From: Anaeromyxobacter oryzae
Lineage (GTDB): Bacteria; Myxococcota; Myxococcia; Myxococcales; Anaeromyxobacteraceae
DNA length: 64,000 nucleotides
Assembly: GCF_023169945.1 (NCBI RefSeq)
Contig: NZ_AP025591.1
Coordinates: 5,204,481-5,268,480, forward strand
Reading direction: 5' to 3'
The translations under genes and the position numbers were made by a program. Below are positions 8,400 to 16,789 of the stretch, piece by piece (positions within the stretch are counted from its first letter, which is position 1; each line of letters starts with the position of its first letter). The notes below the pieces were generated by a model, which did not search any database, was not told the DNA's origin, and saw only the letters and a list, made by a program, of their open reading frames with translations.

Positions 8400-9213
8400 G
8401 CGCCTGCATCTCGGCGTACGAGAGCGCGCCCTCGCCCAGCGCGCCGTACGTGCCCGCGTCACGGAGCTCCAGCGCGATCCGGCGCGCGAGGCCGTAGGCT
8501 GCGCGCGCGACGCCGGAGCCGACCGTGACGCGCCGGACCCCGAGCTTCTCGAGCTCCGCGACCGGCGGCGCGCCGGGGAGGCCGAGCACGTTCAGCGGAC
8601 CCGCGACGTCGCGGGCGAGGCGCGCGATCGCGTCGCGGTCGCGCACGAACGGGACGAAGGCGCAGTCCGCGCCCGCCGCGAGGTACGCGTTCGCCCGGCG
8701 CACCGCCTCGTCGGGCGCGTCCGACGGCGCGAGGCTCGGCACGCCGAACGTGTCCGTCCGGGCGTTCACGACGAGCGGTACTCCGAGCGCGTCCGCGGCG
8801 GCGCGCACCGCGCGGAGCCGCTCCACCTGCCGGTCGACGGGGAGGAGCTCGCCCCGGTCGTCGACGTCCTCGAGGTTCATCCCCGCCGCGCCGGCCGCGA
8901 CGACCCCGCGCGCCGTCTCGGCGGCGGCGTCCGCGGTGGTGCCGTAGCCGGCCTCCACGTCCGCCGACACCGGCACGTCGACGCTGGCCGCGATCCGCCG
9001 CACCATGTCGAGCATCTCGGCGCGCGAGATCCGCTGGCCGTCCGGGTAGCCGAGCACGTACGCGATCCCGGCGCTCGAGGTCGCGACGGCGGGGAAGCCG
9101 GCGGCCTGGATCACGCGCGCGCTCGCGGCGTCCCAGGCGTTCGTCAGCACGAGGATGCGGGGTCCGGCGTGGAGCTTCCGCAGGATCTCGGCCTTCTCTC
9201 GGAGGGCGGGCAT
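8389..9213 (-). CDS. Isocitrate lyase/PEP mutase superfamily protein
   Basis: The 274-residue TIM-barrel enzyme begins at the ATG at 9213 (MPALREKAEILRKLH). It shows TNAWDAASARVI, SSAGIAYVLGYPDG, DVEAGYG (Mg-binding Asp and Glu) and the GMNLEDVDDRGELLP segment. The catalytic KKCGH of true isocitrate lyase and 2-methylisocitrate lyase is absent. A PEP-mutase-like role such as oxaloacetate decarboxylase or phosphonopyruvate hydrolase is therefore more likely; substrate cannot be read from sequence. It faces the small CxxC gene and is divergent from hyi. Confidence 0.85.
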   Translation of the reverse strand: MPALREKAEILRKLHAGPRILVLTNAWDAASARVIQAAGFPAVATSSAGIAYVLGYPDGQRISRAEMLDMVRRIAASVDVPVSADVEAGYGTTADAAAETARGVVAAGAAGMNLEDVDDRGELLPVDRQVERLRAVRAAADALGVPLVVNARTDTFGVPSLAPSDAPDEAVRRANAYLAAGADCAFVPFVRDRDAIARLARDVAGPLNVLGLPGAPPVAELEKLGVRRVTVGSGVARAAYGLARRIALELRDAGTYGALGEGALSYAEMQALMS

Positions 9214-9337
9214 CGTCCGGCACTCGTAACGTGCGCCCGCGCCGGACGCCCGGCCGCGGGCGCGCCCGCGGGGGCGCCGCGCCGAAGGGACGAGCTGCCG
9301 AGCTCGACCCCGCTTCGGGCCGTGGCCGGCGCGCCCT

Positions 9338-9358
9338 CCCGCCGGTAATGCCGGCGGG
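9338..9358. repeat. Perfect inverted repeat just upstream of hydroxypyruvate isomerase
   Basis: CCCGCCGG and CCGGCGGG form an 8-bp stem around a TAATG loop. It ends 12 bases before the ATG at 9371, so it would sit in the 5' leader and could cover the ribosome-binding region (GGGGGG). It could also be an operator. No T-run follows, so it is not a standard terminator. Confidence 0.4.
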
Positions 9359-9370
9359 GGGCCTGCGCCC

Positions 9371-10177
9371 ATGCCGCGCTTCAGCGCCAACCTGACCCTG
9401 CTCTTCACCGAGGTCCCGTTCCTCGATCGCTTCGCGGCGGCCGCCGCCGCGGGCTTCCGCGCGGTCGAGTTCGTCTCGCCCTACGCGCACCCGGCCGAGG
9501 CGATCGCGGCACGGCTCCGTGCGCACGACCTCGAGGTGAGCGTCTTCAACCTGCCGCCCGGCGACTGGGAGCACGGCGACCGGGGGCTCGCCTGCGATCC
9601 ACGCCGTGCGGCGGAGCTCCGCGACTCCATCCCGCTGGCGATCGCGTACGCGCGGGCGCTGCGCTGTCCGCGCGTCCACTGCATGGCAGGGATCCGGCCG
9701 GCGGGCGTCCACCTGCACGAGATCGAGGCGACGTACCGCGCGAGCCTCCGCCTCGCCGCGGACGCGCTCGCGCGCGAGGAGCTCGAGCTGCTCGTCGAGG
9801 CCATCAACGATCGCGACATGCCCGGCTATCACGTCACCACGGCGCGCCAGGCGCTCGAGGTGATCGGCGCGATCGGCTCGCCGAACCTCCGGTTCCAGCT
9901 CGACGCGTATCACCTGCACGTCATGGGTGAGCCGCCGCTGGAGACGCTCGAGCGGAACCTCGGCCAGGTCGGTCACGTGCAGATCGCCGACGCGCCCGGG
10001 CGGCACGAGCCCGGCACGGGGGAGATCGATCTCGCCGGGTTCCTCCGCCGGCTCGACGCGCTCGGTTACCGGGGCTGGGTGGGGTGCGAGTACCGGCCGG
10101 CGACGACGACGGAGGCCGGCCTCGGGTGGATGCGGCCGTGGATGGAGCGCGCCCCCGGCGGGCGCGGGGAGGCGTGA
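9371..10177 (+). CDS. hyi: Hydroxypyruvate isomerase family protein
   Basis: This is a 268-residue xylose-isomerase-like TIM barrel. MPRFSANLTLLFTEVPFLDR at the N-terminus, FNLPPGDWEHGDRG, VEAINDRDMPGY, FQLDAYHLHVM, HVQIADAPGRHEPGTGEI and VGCEYRP match Hyi/OtnI-like proteins, with the expected acidic metal ligands (Glu in VEAIN, Asp in QLDAYH, Glu in CEYRP). It would interconvert hydroxypyruvate and tartronate semialdehyde. The next gene is the matching tartronate semialdehyde reductase, which overlaps its stop by one base. Glyoxylate carboligase is not in the window. Confidence 0.88.
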   Translation: MPRFSANLTLLFTEVPFLDRFAAAAAAGFRAVEFVSPYAHPAEAIAARLRAHDLEVSVFNLPPGDWEHGDRGLACDPRRAAELRDSIPLAIAYARALRCPRVHCMAGIRPAGVHLHEIEATYRASLRLAADALAREELELLVEAINDRDMPGYHVTTARQALEVIGAIGSPNLRFQLDAYHLHVMGEPPLETLERNLGQVGHVQIADAPGRHEPGTGEIDLAGFLRRLDALGYRGWVGCEYRPATTTEAGLGWMRPWMERAPGGRGEA

Positions 10178-11085
10178 TGAGCGAGATCGGCTTCGTCGGA
10201 CTCGGGGTGATGGGGCGGCCGATGGCCGCGAACCTCCTGAAGGGTGGTCACACGCTGTGGCTCCACAGCCGGAGCGGCGTCCCGGACGACCTGACCCATT
10301 CCGGCGGTCGCGCGTGCCGGAGCGGCCGCGAGGTCGCGTCGCACGCCGAGGTCGTGTTCACGATGCTCCCCGACACGCCGGACGTGGAGAAGGCGCTGTT
10401 CGGGGCCGACGGCATCGCGGAGGGGCTCGCCGCCGGGAAGCTCCTCGTGGACATGAGCTCCATCTCCCCGGACGCGACGCGCGACTTCGCCGCGCGCCTC
10501 GCGGAGCGCGGGTGCCTCTACGTGGACGCGCCGGTCTCGGGTGGCGACGTGGGCGCGCGGAGCGCGACGCTCACGATCATGGTCGGCGCGACGGACGAGG
10601 GCTTCGCCCGCGTGAAGCCGCTCCTCGACCTGCTCGGCAAGAACGTCACCCACGTAGGGGCGAACGGCGCCGGCCAGACCTGCAAGGTCGCGAACCAGAT
10701 CGCGGTGGGGCTCGGTATCGCCGCGGTCGCGGAGGCGCTGCTGTTCGCCTCGAAGTCGGGCGCCGACCCGGCGAAGGTCCGCCAGGCACTCCTCGGCGGG
10801 TTCGCGTCCTCCCGGATCCTCGAGGTCCACGGGGAGCGCATGATCGCGCGGCGCTTCGAGCCGGGCGCGCGGATCGAGCTGCACCAGAAGGACCTCGAGC
10901 TGGCGCTCTCGAGCGCGCGGCGGATGGGCCTGGCACTGCCCGGGACGGCGCTGGTGCAGCAGCTCTTCAACGCGTGCCGCGCGAACGGCGGGGCGCGGTG
11001 GGATCACTCGGCGCTCGTGAAGGCGCTCGAGCTGCTCGGGGACCACGAGCTCGGCGGCGGGAAGGTCGTCCCGACCGGTCAGTAG
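10177..11085 (+). CDS. glxR: 2-hydroxy-3-oxopropionate (tartronate semialdehyde) reductase
   Basis: The 302-residue beta-hydroxyacid dehydrogenase begins MSEIGFVGLGVMGRPMAANL with a Rossmann GxGxxG-type motif. DAPVSGGDVGA and the catalytic-lysine helix (GAGQTCKVANQI) follow. Together with hyi it would reduce tartronate semialdehyde to glycerate with NAD(P)H. The ATG at 10177 overlaps the hyi TGA by one base; a GTG three bases earlier is also possible. The 3' end overlaps the opposing DUF429 gene by seven bases. Confidence 0.88.
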   Translation: MSEIGFVGLGVMGRPMAANLLKGGHTLWLHSRSGVPDDLTHSGGRACRSGREVASHAEVVFTMLPDTPDVEKALFGADGIAEGLAAGKLLVDMSSISPDATRDFAARLAERGCLYVDAPVSGGDVGARSATLTIMVGATDEGFARVKPLLDLLGKNVTHVGANGAGQTCKVANQIAVGLGIAAVAEALLFASKSGADPAKVRQALLGGFASSRILEVHGERMIARRFEPGARIELHQKDLELALSSARRMGLALPGTALVQQLFNACRANGGARWDHSALVKALELLGDHELGGGKVVPTGQ

Positions 11086-11807
11086 ACGATCTCCATCACC
11101 AGCCCGCGCGCGTCGCGCTCCTCGCCGGCCGCGGGGAGCCGCCCGGCCTCGCCGCGCGCCATCCGGATCGCGGTCACGAGCACGGCGAGCGCGTCGACGT
11201 AGTCGTCGAGCGCGACGTCCCTCGCGGGGAAGGGCCGGCCCCGGCCCGACGGCGCAGCCCGGGCGAACGCCGGCGGGAGGAGCGCGAGGCGTGCGGTCCG
11301 GCCCGCGGCGGTCCGCTTCGGCGCGGCGAGCCCGCGGCCGCCCGGCGACCGCGACGCGAACACGACTTCCGGGTGGACCTCGCGGACGCGCACCTGCAGC
11401 GCCGGCGTCATCACCGCGTCCACCTCCCGGATCCGCGGGAGGATGTTGAGGGCCTGCTCGGAGAGGCTCCGGCCGGTGGCGGCCACGTTCCGGGCCCGGA
11501 TCTCCGCCGCGGTCCGGCCCGCGAGCGCGGCGCGCGCGGGCGGGGTGAAGACGCTCGAGGCGCGCCCCGGACCGAGCAGCGCGCGGGCCTCGCGGTCGCA
11601 GCGGCGGGGTCCGTCGGCGAGCCCGATGGGCATGTCGACGCCCAGGAGGCCGCCGTCGGCGAGGGCGGCGCGGGCGAGCGTGTCGAAGTCGCCGAAGAGG
11701 CGGAACGTGGGCGCGTCGTCGAGGCCGCGTGCGGTCGCGATGATCCAGCCGGCGCGGCAGCCGTCGGCGCCGCCGCACGGCGCCGTCGTGGCGGCGCGAG
11801 CGATCAC
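11079..11807 (-). CDS. DUF429 family protein
   Basis: The 242-residue protein starts at a GTG overlapping the MFS stop (GTGA). The motifs GADGCRAGWIIA, GVDMPIGLADGPRRCDREAR, SVFTPPAR and the late VALDDYVDALAVLVTAIRMA are those of DUF429, predicted to be RNase-H-like nucleases with conserved Asp residues. The true activity is not known. It probably shares a transcript with the MFS gene. Confidence 0.82.
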   Translation of the reverse strand: MIARAATTAPCGGADGCRAGWIIATARGLDDAPTFRLFGDFDTLARAALADGGLLGVDMPIGLADGPRRCDREARALLGPGRASSVFTPPARAALAGRTAAEIRARNVAATGRSLSEQALNILPRIREVDAVMTPALQVRVREVHPEVVFASRSPGGRGLAAPKRTAAGRTARLALLPPAFARAAPSGRGRPFPARDVALDDYVDALAVLVTAIRMARGEAGRLPAAGEERDARGLVMEIVY

Positions 11808-13021
11808 GGCGCCTCGCTCGTCCGCGACGCCGCGGAGCGCCGGCCGGCGCCCAGGGCGAGGTGCGCGCCGGCCACGACGACCATCGCGCCGAGGCAGGAG
11901 GGCCAGAGCACGGCGGGGCCGGCCGCCTCCAGCACGGACCCGCCCACGATCGGCGCGAGCGTCTGCCCGGCGCCGAACGAGAGCGCGTAGATCCCCTGGT
12001 AGCGGCCCCGCAGGTCCGGAGGCGACAGCGACGCGACCAGGGCCGCGGCGACCGGCAGCGACGCGATCTCGCCGAGCGTCCAGACCGCGGTCGCGGCCGC
12101 GAAGCCCGCCGGGCCGTCGCACAGCGCGTACGCGCCGTAGCCGGCGCCGACCGCGAGCGCGCCCACCGCGAGGACGTGCGCCGGATCGAGCCGGGCCACC
12201 GCGCGCGAGACGAGCGGCGTCAGGACGACGATGAGGAACCCGTTCACCGCGAGCACGCGCCCGATCTCGGCGGGCCGGAGCCCGGCGCGCGTCATCGCGA
12301 TGGGCGCCGCGGCCGCGAACTGCCAGAAGACGGTGATGAAGGCGACGAAGACGAGCGCGAACGCCACGAACGGTCGGTCTCGCAGGACCGCGCCGTACCC
12401 GCGCGCGGGCGCGGTGGCGCTGCCGGCGCCCGGCGCGGCGGGCGCCGGCCGCGTCTCCGGCACGCGGCGCCACACGACGGCGGCGAACACGAGCGTCGTC
12501 GTGGCGTCCGCGAGGAACAGGCCGAGCCAGCTCCGCTCGCCGACCGCGCCCCCGACCGCCGCGGACAGGCCGGCGCCGAGGTTGTTCGCCCAGTAGAGGA
12601 GCGCGAAGGCGCGGGTCCGGTCCGCGGGCGCCACGAGGTCCGCGACCATCGCGCGGACGGCGGGGAAGATGGTCGCGGTCGAGAGCCCGAACCCGAGGAC
12701 CCCCGCCGCGATCGCGGCGGGCGCGCGGACGGCGCCGAGGAACGCGGCCGAGGCCGCCGTCGCGAGCAGCGCGGCGAGGAGGGTCGGCTTACGCCCGATC
12801 CGGTCGGCGAGCGCACCGCCGATAGGCCCCGCCGCGAGCGTCCCGACCCCCATCGCCGACACGAGGAGCCCGGTGGTGCGGGCGTCGAACCCGCGCGCGG
12901 TGAGGTAGACCGCGAGGAACACGAACACGAAGGACGCGAGCGCCGACAGGAGCGCCCCCGCCCACAGCCACCAGAACGTGGCGGGGAACCCTGCGACCTG
13001 CGACGTGATCAGCCGGCGCAC
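11804..13021 (-). CDS. MFS transporter, drug-efflux type
   Basis: The 405-residue protein has about 12 hydrophobic segments. The loop GGALADRIGRKPTLL between helices 2 and 3 is the major-facilitator signature. Its N-terminus (VRRLITSQVAGFPATFWWLWAG) begins at a GTG at 13021; the frame stays open further upstream but overlaps the divergent gene. It is probably an exporter of a hydrophobic compound; no substrate can be read. It is transcribed away from the YkgJ-like gene. Confidence 0.85.
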   Translation of the reverse strand: MRRLITSQVAGFPATFWWLWAGALLSALASFVFVFLAVYLTARGFDARTTGLLVSAMGVGTLAAGPIGGALADRIGRKPTLLAALLATAASAAFLGAVRAPAAIAAGVLGFGLSTATIFPAVRAMVADLVAPADRTRAFALLYWANNLGAGLSAAVGGAVGERSWLGLFLADATTTLVFAAVVWRRVPETRPAPAAPGAGSATAPARGYGAVLRDRPFVAFALVFVAFITVFWQFAAAAPIAMTRAGLRPAEIGRVLAVNGFLIVVLTPLVSRAVARLDPAHVLAVGALAVGAGYGAYALCDGPAGFAAATAVWTLGEIASLPVAAALVASLSPPDLRGRYQGIYALSFGAGQTLAPIVGGSVLEAAGPAVLWPSCLGAMVVVAGAHLALGAGRRSAASRTSEAP

Positions 13022-13142
13022 GGCCGGCGTTCTCGCACGAAAGGGGTCCCCCGGGGGAGCGGCCCGGCGGGGCTCCCGCGGCGCCGTGCGCCTCCTGACG
13101 CGCGCACGAGGTGGCATCATCGGCGTCCGGGGTGGGGGACCC

Positions 13143-13826
13143 ATGGACACCGAGCGCGTGGCGGAGTGCGGGCGAGACGTGCGCCGCATGACGGAGCGGA
13201 TCCTGCGGGAGACGCCCCGCGGCGAGGTCGCGCTGGCCGAGCTCATGGCGGCGGTCGAGCGGCGCGTCGCGATCGAGCTCCGCGCGCGTTCCGCGGACGA
13301 GCCCGAGCCGGCGTGCCGCCCGGGGTGCGCAACCTGCTGCACGGTGAACGTCGCGACGCTCGCGGTGGAGGGCGCGGCGATCGCGGCGTTCCTGCGCCGC
13401 CGCCTGGGCGCCGACGAGGCGCGGCGCCGGGGCACGACGCTGCTCGAGTTCCACGCCCGCGTCCGCTGGCTCGACGACGCGGACCGGATCCGGGCGCGGC
13501 TCGCCTGCCCGTTCCTGGACGAGCGGGGCGCGTGCGCGATCCATCCGGTGCGGCCGCTCGCGTGCCGGGGGGTGTCGTCGCTCGACGCCGCCGACTGCCG
13601 CCGCGCGCTGGCCGAGCGCGCCGACGACGACGGGCCGGGGTTCGTCCGGATGAGCCTCCTGCAGCGCGCCGTGCACGACGTCGCGCTCGGCGCGCTCGGC
13701 GAGGCGCTGGCCGCGTACGGCCTGGACGCCCGCACCCGGGACGTCTCGGCGATGGCGGGCCTGTTCCTCGCCGACCCCGCGCGCGCGTCGGCGTTCGCCG
13801 GGGGAGCGCGGCTGCCCGTCGAGTGA
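13143..13826 (+). CDS. YkgJ family cysteine-cluster protein
   Basis: The 227-residue protein begins MDTERVAECGRDVRRM. It has a cysteine cluster of the zinc/iron-chelating YkgJ type: CRPGCATCCTVNV, then CPFLDERGACAIHPVRPLACRG, with a further C in the AADC segment. Function of the family is not firmly established; metal binding is likely. It is divergent from the MFS gene, with 121 bases between them. Confidence 0.82.
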   Translation: MDTERVAECGRDVRRMTERILRETPRGEVALAELMAAVERRVAIELRARSADEPEPACRPGCATCCTVNVATLAVEGAAIAAFLRRRLGADEARRRGTTLLEFHARVRWLDDADRIRARLACPFLDERGACAIHPVRPLACRGVSSLDAADCRRALAERADDDGPGFVRMSLLQRAVHDVALGALGEALAAYGLDARTRDVSAMAGLFLADPARASAFAGGARLPVE

Positions 13827-13920
13827 AGCGGGGCGCCTCGCGACGCGCCGCGTCGGTGGCCGCGAGAAACCCACGCGGGGTCGCTCCCGCGCGCGGCGGC
13901 CGCGCTGCTAGGCTGCCGGC

Positions 13921-15570
13921 ATGGATCGCACGCTCTTCCAGAAGATCTGGTCCCGCGACGGCTGGGCCGGCCTCCCCGTCCATCGATCCCTCCTCACGCC
14001 CCTGTCGTTCCTCGAGCGCACGCTGCACGTGTTCCCCGAGAAGATCGGCATCGTCGACGGCGACCGCCGCTTCACGTACCGGGAGGTCGGCGAGCGGGTG
14101 TACCGCCTCGCGAGCGCGCTGCGGCGCGCCGGCGTCCGCAAGGGCGACCGCGTCGCCGTGCTCTCGCCCAACGCGGCGGAGGTGCTCGAGGCGCACTTCG
14201 GCGTCCCGCAGATCGGCGCCGTCCTCGTCGCGATCAACGTCCGGCTCTCGCCGAGCGAGGTGGCGGCCATCGTCCGGCACAGCGGCGCACGCGTGCTCGT
14301 CGCGGACGCGTCGCTGGCCGACACGGTCGCGTCGCTCCGGCGGGATCTCGACCTCTCGCTGGTGGTCTGGACCGGCGAGGGCCGGAGCCGGGATCCGGCG
14401 TGGGGGGAGATCGGCTACGAGGGCTTCCTCGAGACCGGCTCGCCCGAGCCCTTCGCGCCCGACGTCGACGACGAGGACCAGACCATCACCATCAACTACA
14501 CGAGCGGCACGACCGGGCAGCCGAAGGGCGTCATGTACACGCACCGCGGCGCGTACCTGAACGCGCTCGGCGAGATCGTCGAGACGGGGCTCCAGGCCGA
14601 GAGCGTCTACCTCTGGACCCTGCCGATGTTCCACTGCAACGGCTGGTGCTTCACCTGGGCCGTGACGGCGGCCGGAGCGCGGCACGTGGTCGTGCCGAAG
14701 GTCGAGCCTGCGCGCGTCTTCGAGCTCGTCGAGCAGGAGCAGGTGAGCCACCTCTGCGGGGCGCCGACGGTCCTCGTGATGCTGCAGTCCGAGCTGCCGT
14801 CGCCCGGCTACCGCTTCCCGCAGCCGCTCCGCACCGTCACCGCCGGCGCGCCGCCGCCCCCGGCGGTCATCGAGCGGATGGAGGGGCTCGGCGCCGTCAT
14901 CACCCACGTCTACGGCCTCACGGAGACGTACGGGCCGCACACCGTCTGCAAGTGGAAGGCGGAGTGGGACGGCAAGGCGATCTCCGCGCGGGCGGCGCTC
15001 AAGGCGCGGCAGGGCGTCGGGTACGTGCATGCCCCGGAGCTTCGCGTGGTCGACGCGCAGCTGAACGACGTGCCCGCCGACGGCGAGACCATGGGCGAGA
15101 TCGTGATGCGCGGGAACAACGTCATGAAGGGCTACTTCCGCGATCCGGACGCGACCGCCGCCGCCTTCGCCGGCGGCTGGTTCCACTCCGGCGACCTCGG
15201 CGTCATGCACCCCGACGGCTACGTCGAGCTCCGCGACCGGAAGAAGGACGTCATCATCAGCGGCGGCGAGAACATCTCCACCGTCGAGGTCGAGAAGGTC
15301 CTCTTCTTCCACCCCGCCGTGCTCGAGGCCGCGGTGATCGGCGTGCCCGACGAGAAGTGGGGCGAGGTGCCGAAGGCCTTCGTCACGCTCCGGCCCGGCC
15401 GCAGCGCCAGCGAGGCCGAGATCGTCGGCTACTGCCGCGAGCACCTGGCGCACTTCAAGTGCCCGAAGAAGGTGGAGTTCGGCCCGCTGCCGAAGACCTC
15501 CACCGGGAAGACGCAGAAGTTCAAGCTGCGCGAGAAGGAGTGGGCGGGGCAGGCGAAGCGGATCCACTGA
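13921..15570 (+). CDS. Acyl-CoA synthetase (AMP-forming), fatty-acid type
   Basis: The 549-residue ligase has the AMP-binding P-loop YTSGTTGQPKGVMYTHRG, VYGLTETYGP, the hinge region YVELRDRKKDVIISGGENIS and the C-terminal catalytic lysine in KTSTGKTQKFKLR. The WTLPMFHCNGWCFTW segment is common to medium- or long-chain fatty-acyl and related aryl/alkyl-CoA ligases. It would activate a carboxylate to its CoA ester with ATP. It appears monocistronic and is followed by a short hairpin. Confidence 0.9.
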   Translation: MDRTLFQKIWSRDGWAGLPVHRSLLTPLSFLERTLHVFPEKIGIVDGDRRFTYREVGERVYRLASALRRAGVRKGDRVAVLSPNAAEVLEAHFGVPQIGAVLVAINVRLSPSEVAAIVRHSGARVLVADASLADTVASLRRDLDLSLVVWTGEGRSRDPAWGEIGYEGFLETGSPEPFAPDVDDEDQTITINYTSGTTGQPKGVMYTHRGAYLNALGEIVETGLQAESVYLWTLPMFHCNGWCFTWAVTAAGARHVVVPKVEPARVFELVEQEQVSHLCGAPTVLVMLQSELPSPGYRFPQPLRTVTAGAPPPPAVIERMEGLGAVITHVYGLTETYGPHTVCKWKAEWDGKAISARAALKARQGVGYVHAPELRVVDAQLNDVPADGETMGEIVMRGNNVMKGYFRDPDATAAAFAGGWFHSGDLGVMHPDGYVELRDRKKDVIISGGENISTVEVEKVLFFHPAVLEAAVIGVPDEKWGEVPKAFVTLRPGRSASEAEIVGYCREHLAHFKCPKKVEFGPLPKTSTGKTQKFKLREKEWAGQAKRIH

Positions 15571-15585
15571 GCGCGCTCGACCTCC

Positions 15586-15602
15586 CGCGAACGAAGTTCG
15601 CG
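15586..15602 (+). terminator. Hairpin after the acyl-CoA synthetase gene
   Basis: CGCGAAC and GTTCGCG form a 7-bp stem with a GAA loop 15 bases after the stop. No T-run follows, so it may be an mRNA-stabilising hairpin or a weak terminator. Confidence 0.35.
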
Positions 15603-15710
15603 CCTCCCCTGGTGAGCCTGCGCGCCCCGCCGTCCCGACGGTGGGATACCGCTTCCGGGGTAGCTCGACGCGACTCTCCGGAGCGCCCGGACGATCTCGC
15701 TCGTCTACCG

Positions 15711-15878
15711 GTGAGCACCTTCGACCTCGCGGATCTCGGCGGTTCGCGCGGCGCGCTCGAGTACGTGTCGTCGCTCCCGGAGAGCCGCCGCGCCTGCTGC
15801 GAGTACGTCGTCTCGTGGGAGGCGCGGCGCGTGCGCGAGCCCGTCGGCGCACGTTCCCATAGCGATCCGCGTGCTTGA
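15711..15878 (+). CDS. Possible 55-residue small protein
   Basis: A GTG-started frame reads VSTFDLADLGGSRGALEYV, then SLPESRRACCEYVVSWEARR. Its first 45 codons have the G/C-ending bias of the surrounding genes. No good ribosome-binding site precedes it and I know no homologue. It may be real, or the residue of a longer gene. Confidence 0.25.
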   Translation: MSTFDLADLGGSRGALEYVSSLPESRRACCEYVVSWEARRVREPVGARSHSDPRA

Positions 15879-15969
15879 GTCGCGTGCCTGCTTGCTTGCT
15901 CGCCGGGCCGCCGGGGGGCCACCTTGACCGCTCGTTGCGAGGGGTCTAGGGTCCGCGCAGTCCCCTCGC

Positions 15970-15987
15970 GCGCGCGAGCGCGCTTTT
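15970..15987 (+). terminator. GC hairpin with TTTT
   Basis: GCGCG and CGCGC pair around a CGAG loop and are followed directly by TTTT. It lies 40 bases before the start of the 50-residue peptide gene, so it could be a terminator for upstream transcription or an attenuator in that gene's leader. Confidence 0.3.
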
Positions 15988-16013
15988 CCCAACTCACCCG
16001 CCGTCCGTCGCTC

Positions 16014-16018
16014 AGGAG
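16014..16018 (+). promoter_or_regulatory. Ribosome-binding site of the 50-residue membrane peptide
   Basis: AGGAG lies nine bases before the ATG at 16028. It is the main evidence, with codon use, that this very short frame is translated. Confidence 0.6.
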
Positions 16019-16027
16019 TGTCTCGCA

Positions 16028-16180
16028 ATGCAGTCCGCGCTGTTCCCCGTCCTCGTCCTCGCGGTGGTTGCCTACGTCGCCGGCTCCAAGATGCTCGCCC
16101 GCCGGCGCCTCGCGAAGCTGCACGTGTCGGGTGGTCGCATGGCTCTCGTGCTGAACCTGATGGACCGCCGCACCCGCTGA
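16028..16180 (+). CDS. 50-residue single-pass membrane peptide
   Basis: The frame begins MQSALFPVLVLAVVAYVAGS, a clear single membrane helix, followed by a basic stretch (KMLARRRLAK) and a tail ending LVLNLMDRRTR. The positive residues after the helix would place the C-terminus in the cytoplasm. AGGAG sits nine bases upstream. I do not recognise a family. It stands alone, ten bases from a Kelch-gene remnant on the other strand. Confidence 0.6.
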   Translation: MQSALFPVLVLAVVAYVAGSKMLARRRLAKLHVSGGRMALVLNLMDRRTR

Positions 16181-16189
16181 TCCGCTCCC

Positions 16190-16381
16190 CTACCCGTACA
16201 AGCCCGCAGCACCGTCCGGAAATCCGCCGGCCGGACGGCCGCCGTGCACCAGCACGCGCCCGTCCGCGAAGCGCACCAGCGCGAGCCCCATCCGCCCCGA
16301 CGGAAGCCGGCTCGCGCTCGCCTCGAACTCTCCGGTCGACGGCCGGTACACCTCGGAGCAGCGCCGGAGCCGACGCCTCGC
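16190..16381 (-). pseudogene. C-terminal remnant of a Kelch-repeat protein
   Basis: Reading the minus strand, this stretch encodes CSEVYRPSTGEFEASASRL, then a gR-type turn and FADGRVLVHGG, ending LYG and TAG at 16190. That is one Kelch-type blade (E-x-Y-x-P-x-T-G ... DGRVLV-x-GG). The frame stays open upstream but shows no further Kelch pattern, and it runs into the oppositely oriented basic-protein gene, so the N-terminal part of the gene is gone. No start codon or leader is evident. Confidence 0.5.
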
Positions 16382-16441
16382 GTCGCCTCCGCGCGATGCG
16401 CATCTTCGACGCGTCGTCGCAACGTCCTCGAGGAGCTCCGA

Positions 16442-16789
16442 ATGATCGAGACCCCACCCACCGGCCCGCGCGACGCGCCGATCGAGAGCCCGCCGCCGGC
16501 GGGCTCTGACGCCGCGCCCACGCCGGAGCAGCAGGCCCCGCCGCGGCGCGCCAAGGCGGCGAGGCGCGTCCGGCGCGCGGCGCCCGCCGGCCCGCGCGGT
16601 CGTCAGAAGGCGCGCACCGGCGCGAAGGCGAAGGGGAAGCGCTCGACGCGCGCCGCCGGCGCCCGGACCGCGGCGCGCGGGGCTGCCGCCCGCGGCCGCG
16701 CCGGGAACGCCGGGAAGAAGAAGAGCGCGCCGCGGAAGGGGAGCCCGAAGGCGAAGCGGGGCACGGGCAACCGCGGCAAGCGCGCGTAG
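16442..16789 (+). CDS. Basic Lys/Arg/Ala-rich protein (histone H1-like composition)
   Basis: The 115-residue protein begins MIETPPTGPRDAPIESPPP and becomes strongly basic from about residue 38, with Ala/Lys/Arg/Gly repeats (GAKAKGKRST, GKKKSAPRKGSPKAKR). GAGGAG stands eight bases before the ATG. Composition resembles bacterial histone-H1-like, DNA- or RNA-compacting proteins, but low complexity makes homology uncertain. The upstream part of the same frame overlaps the Kelch remnant and is unlikely to be translated. It converges with the Ig-like lipoprotein gene. Confidence 0.55.
   Translation: MIETPPTGPRDAPIESPPPAGSDAAPTPEQQAPPRRAKAARRVRRAAPAGPRGRQKARTGAKAKGKRSTRAAGARTAARGAAARGRAGNAGKKKSAPRKGSPKAKRGTGNRGKRA

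Larger units (their letters stand above)
15571..16027. other. Gene-poor stretch between the acyl-CoA synthetase and a small membrane peptide
   Basis: The 457 bases hold the hairpin at 15586-15602, a weak 55-codon frame at 15711-15878, a GC hairpin followed by TTTT at 15970-15987 and the ribosome-binding site of the next small gene. I see no other gene or repeat. Confidence 0.6.
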
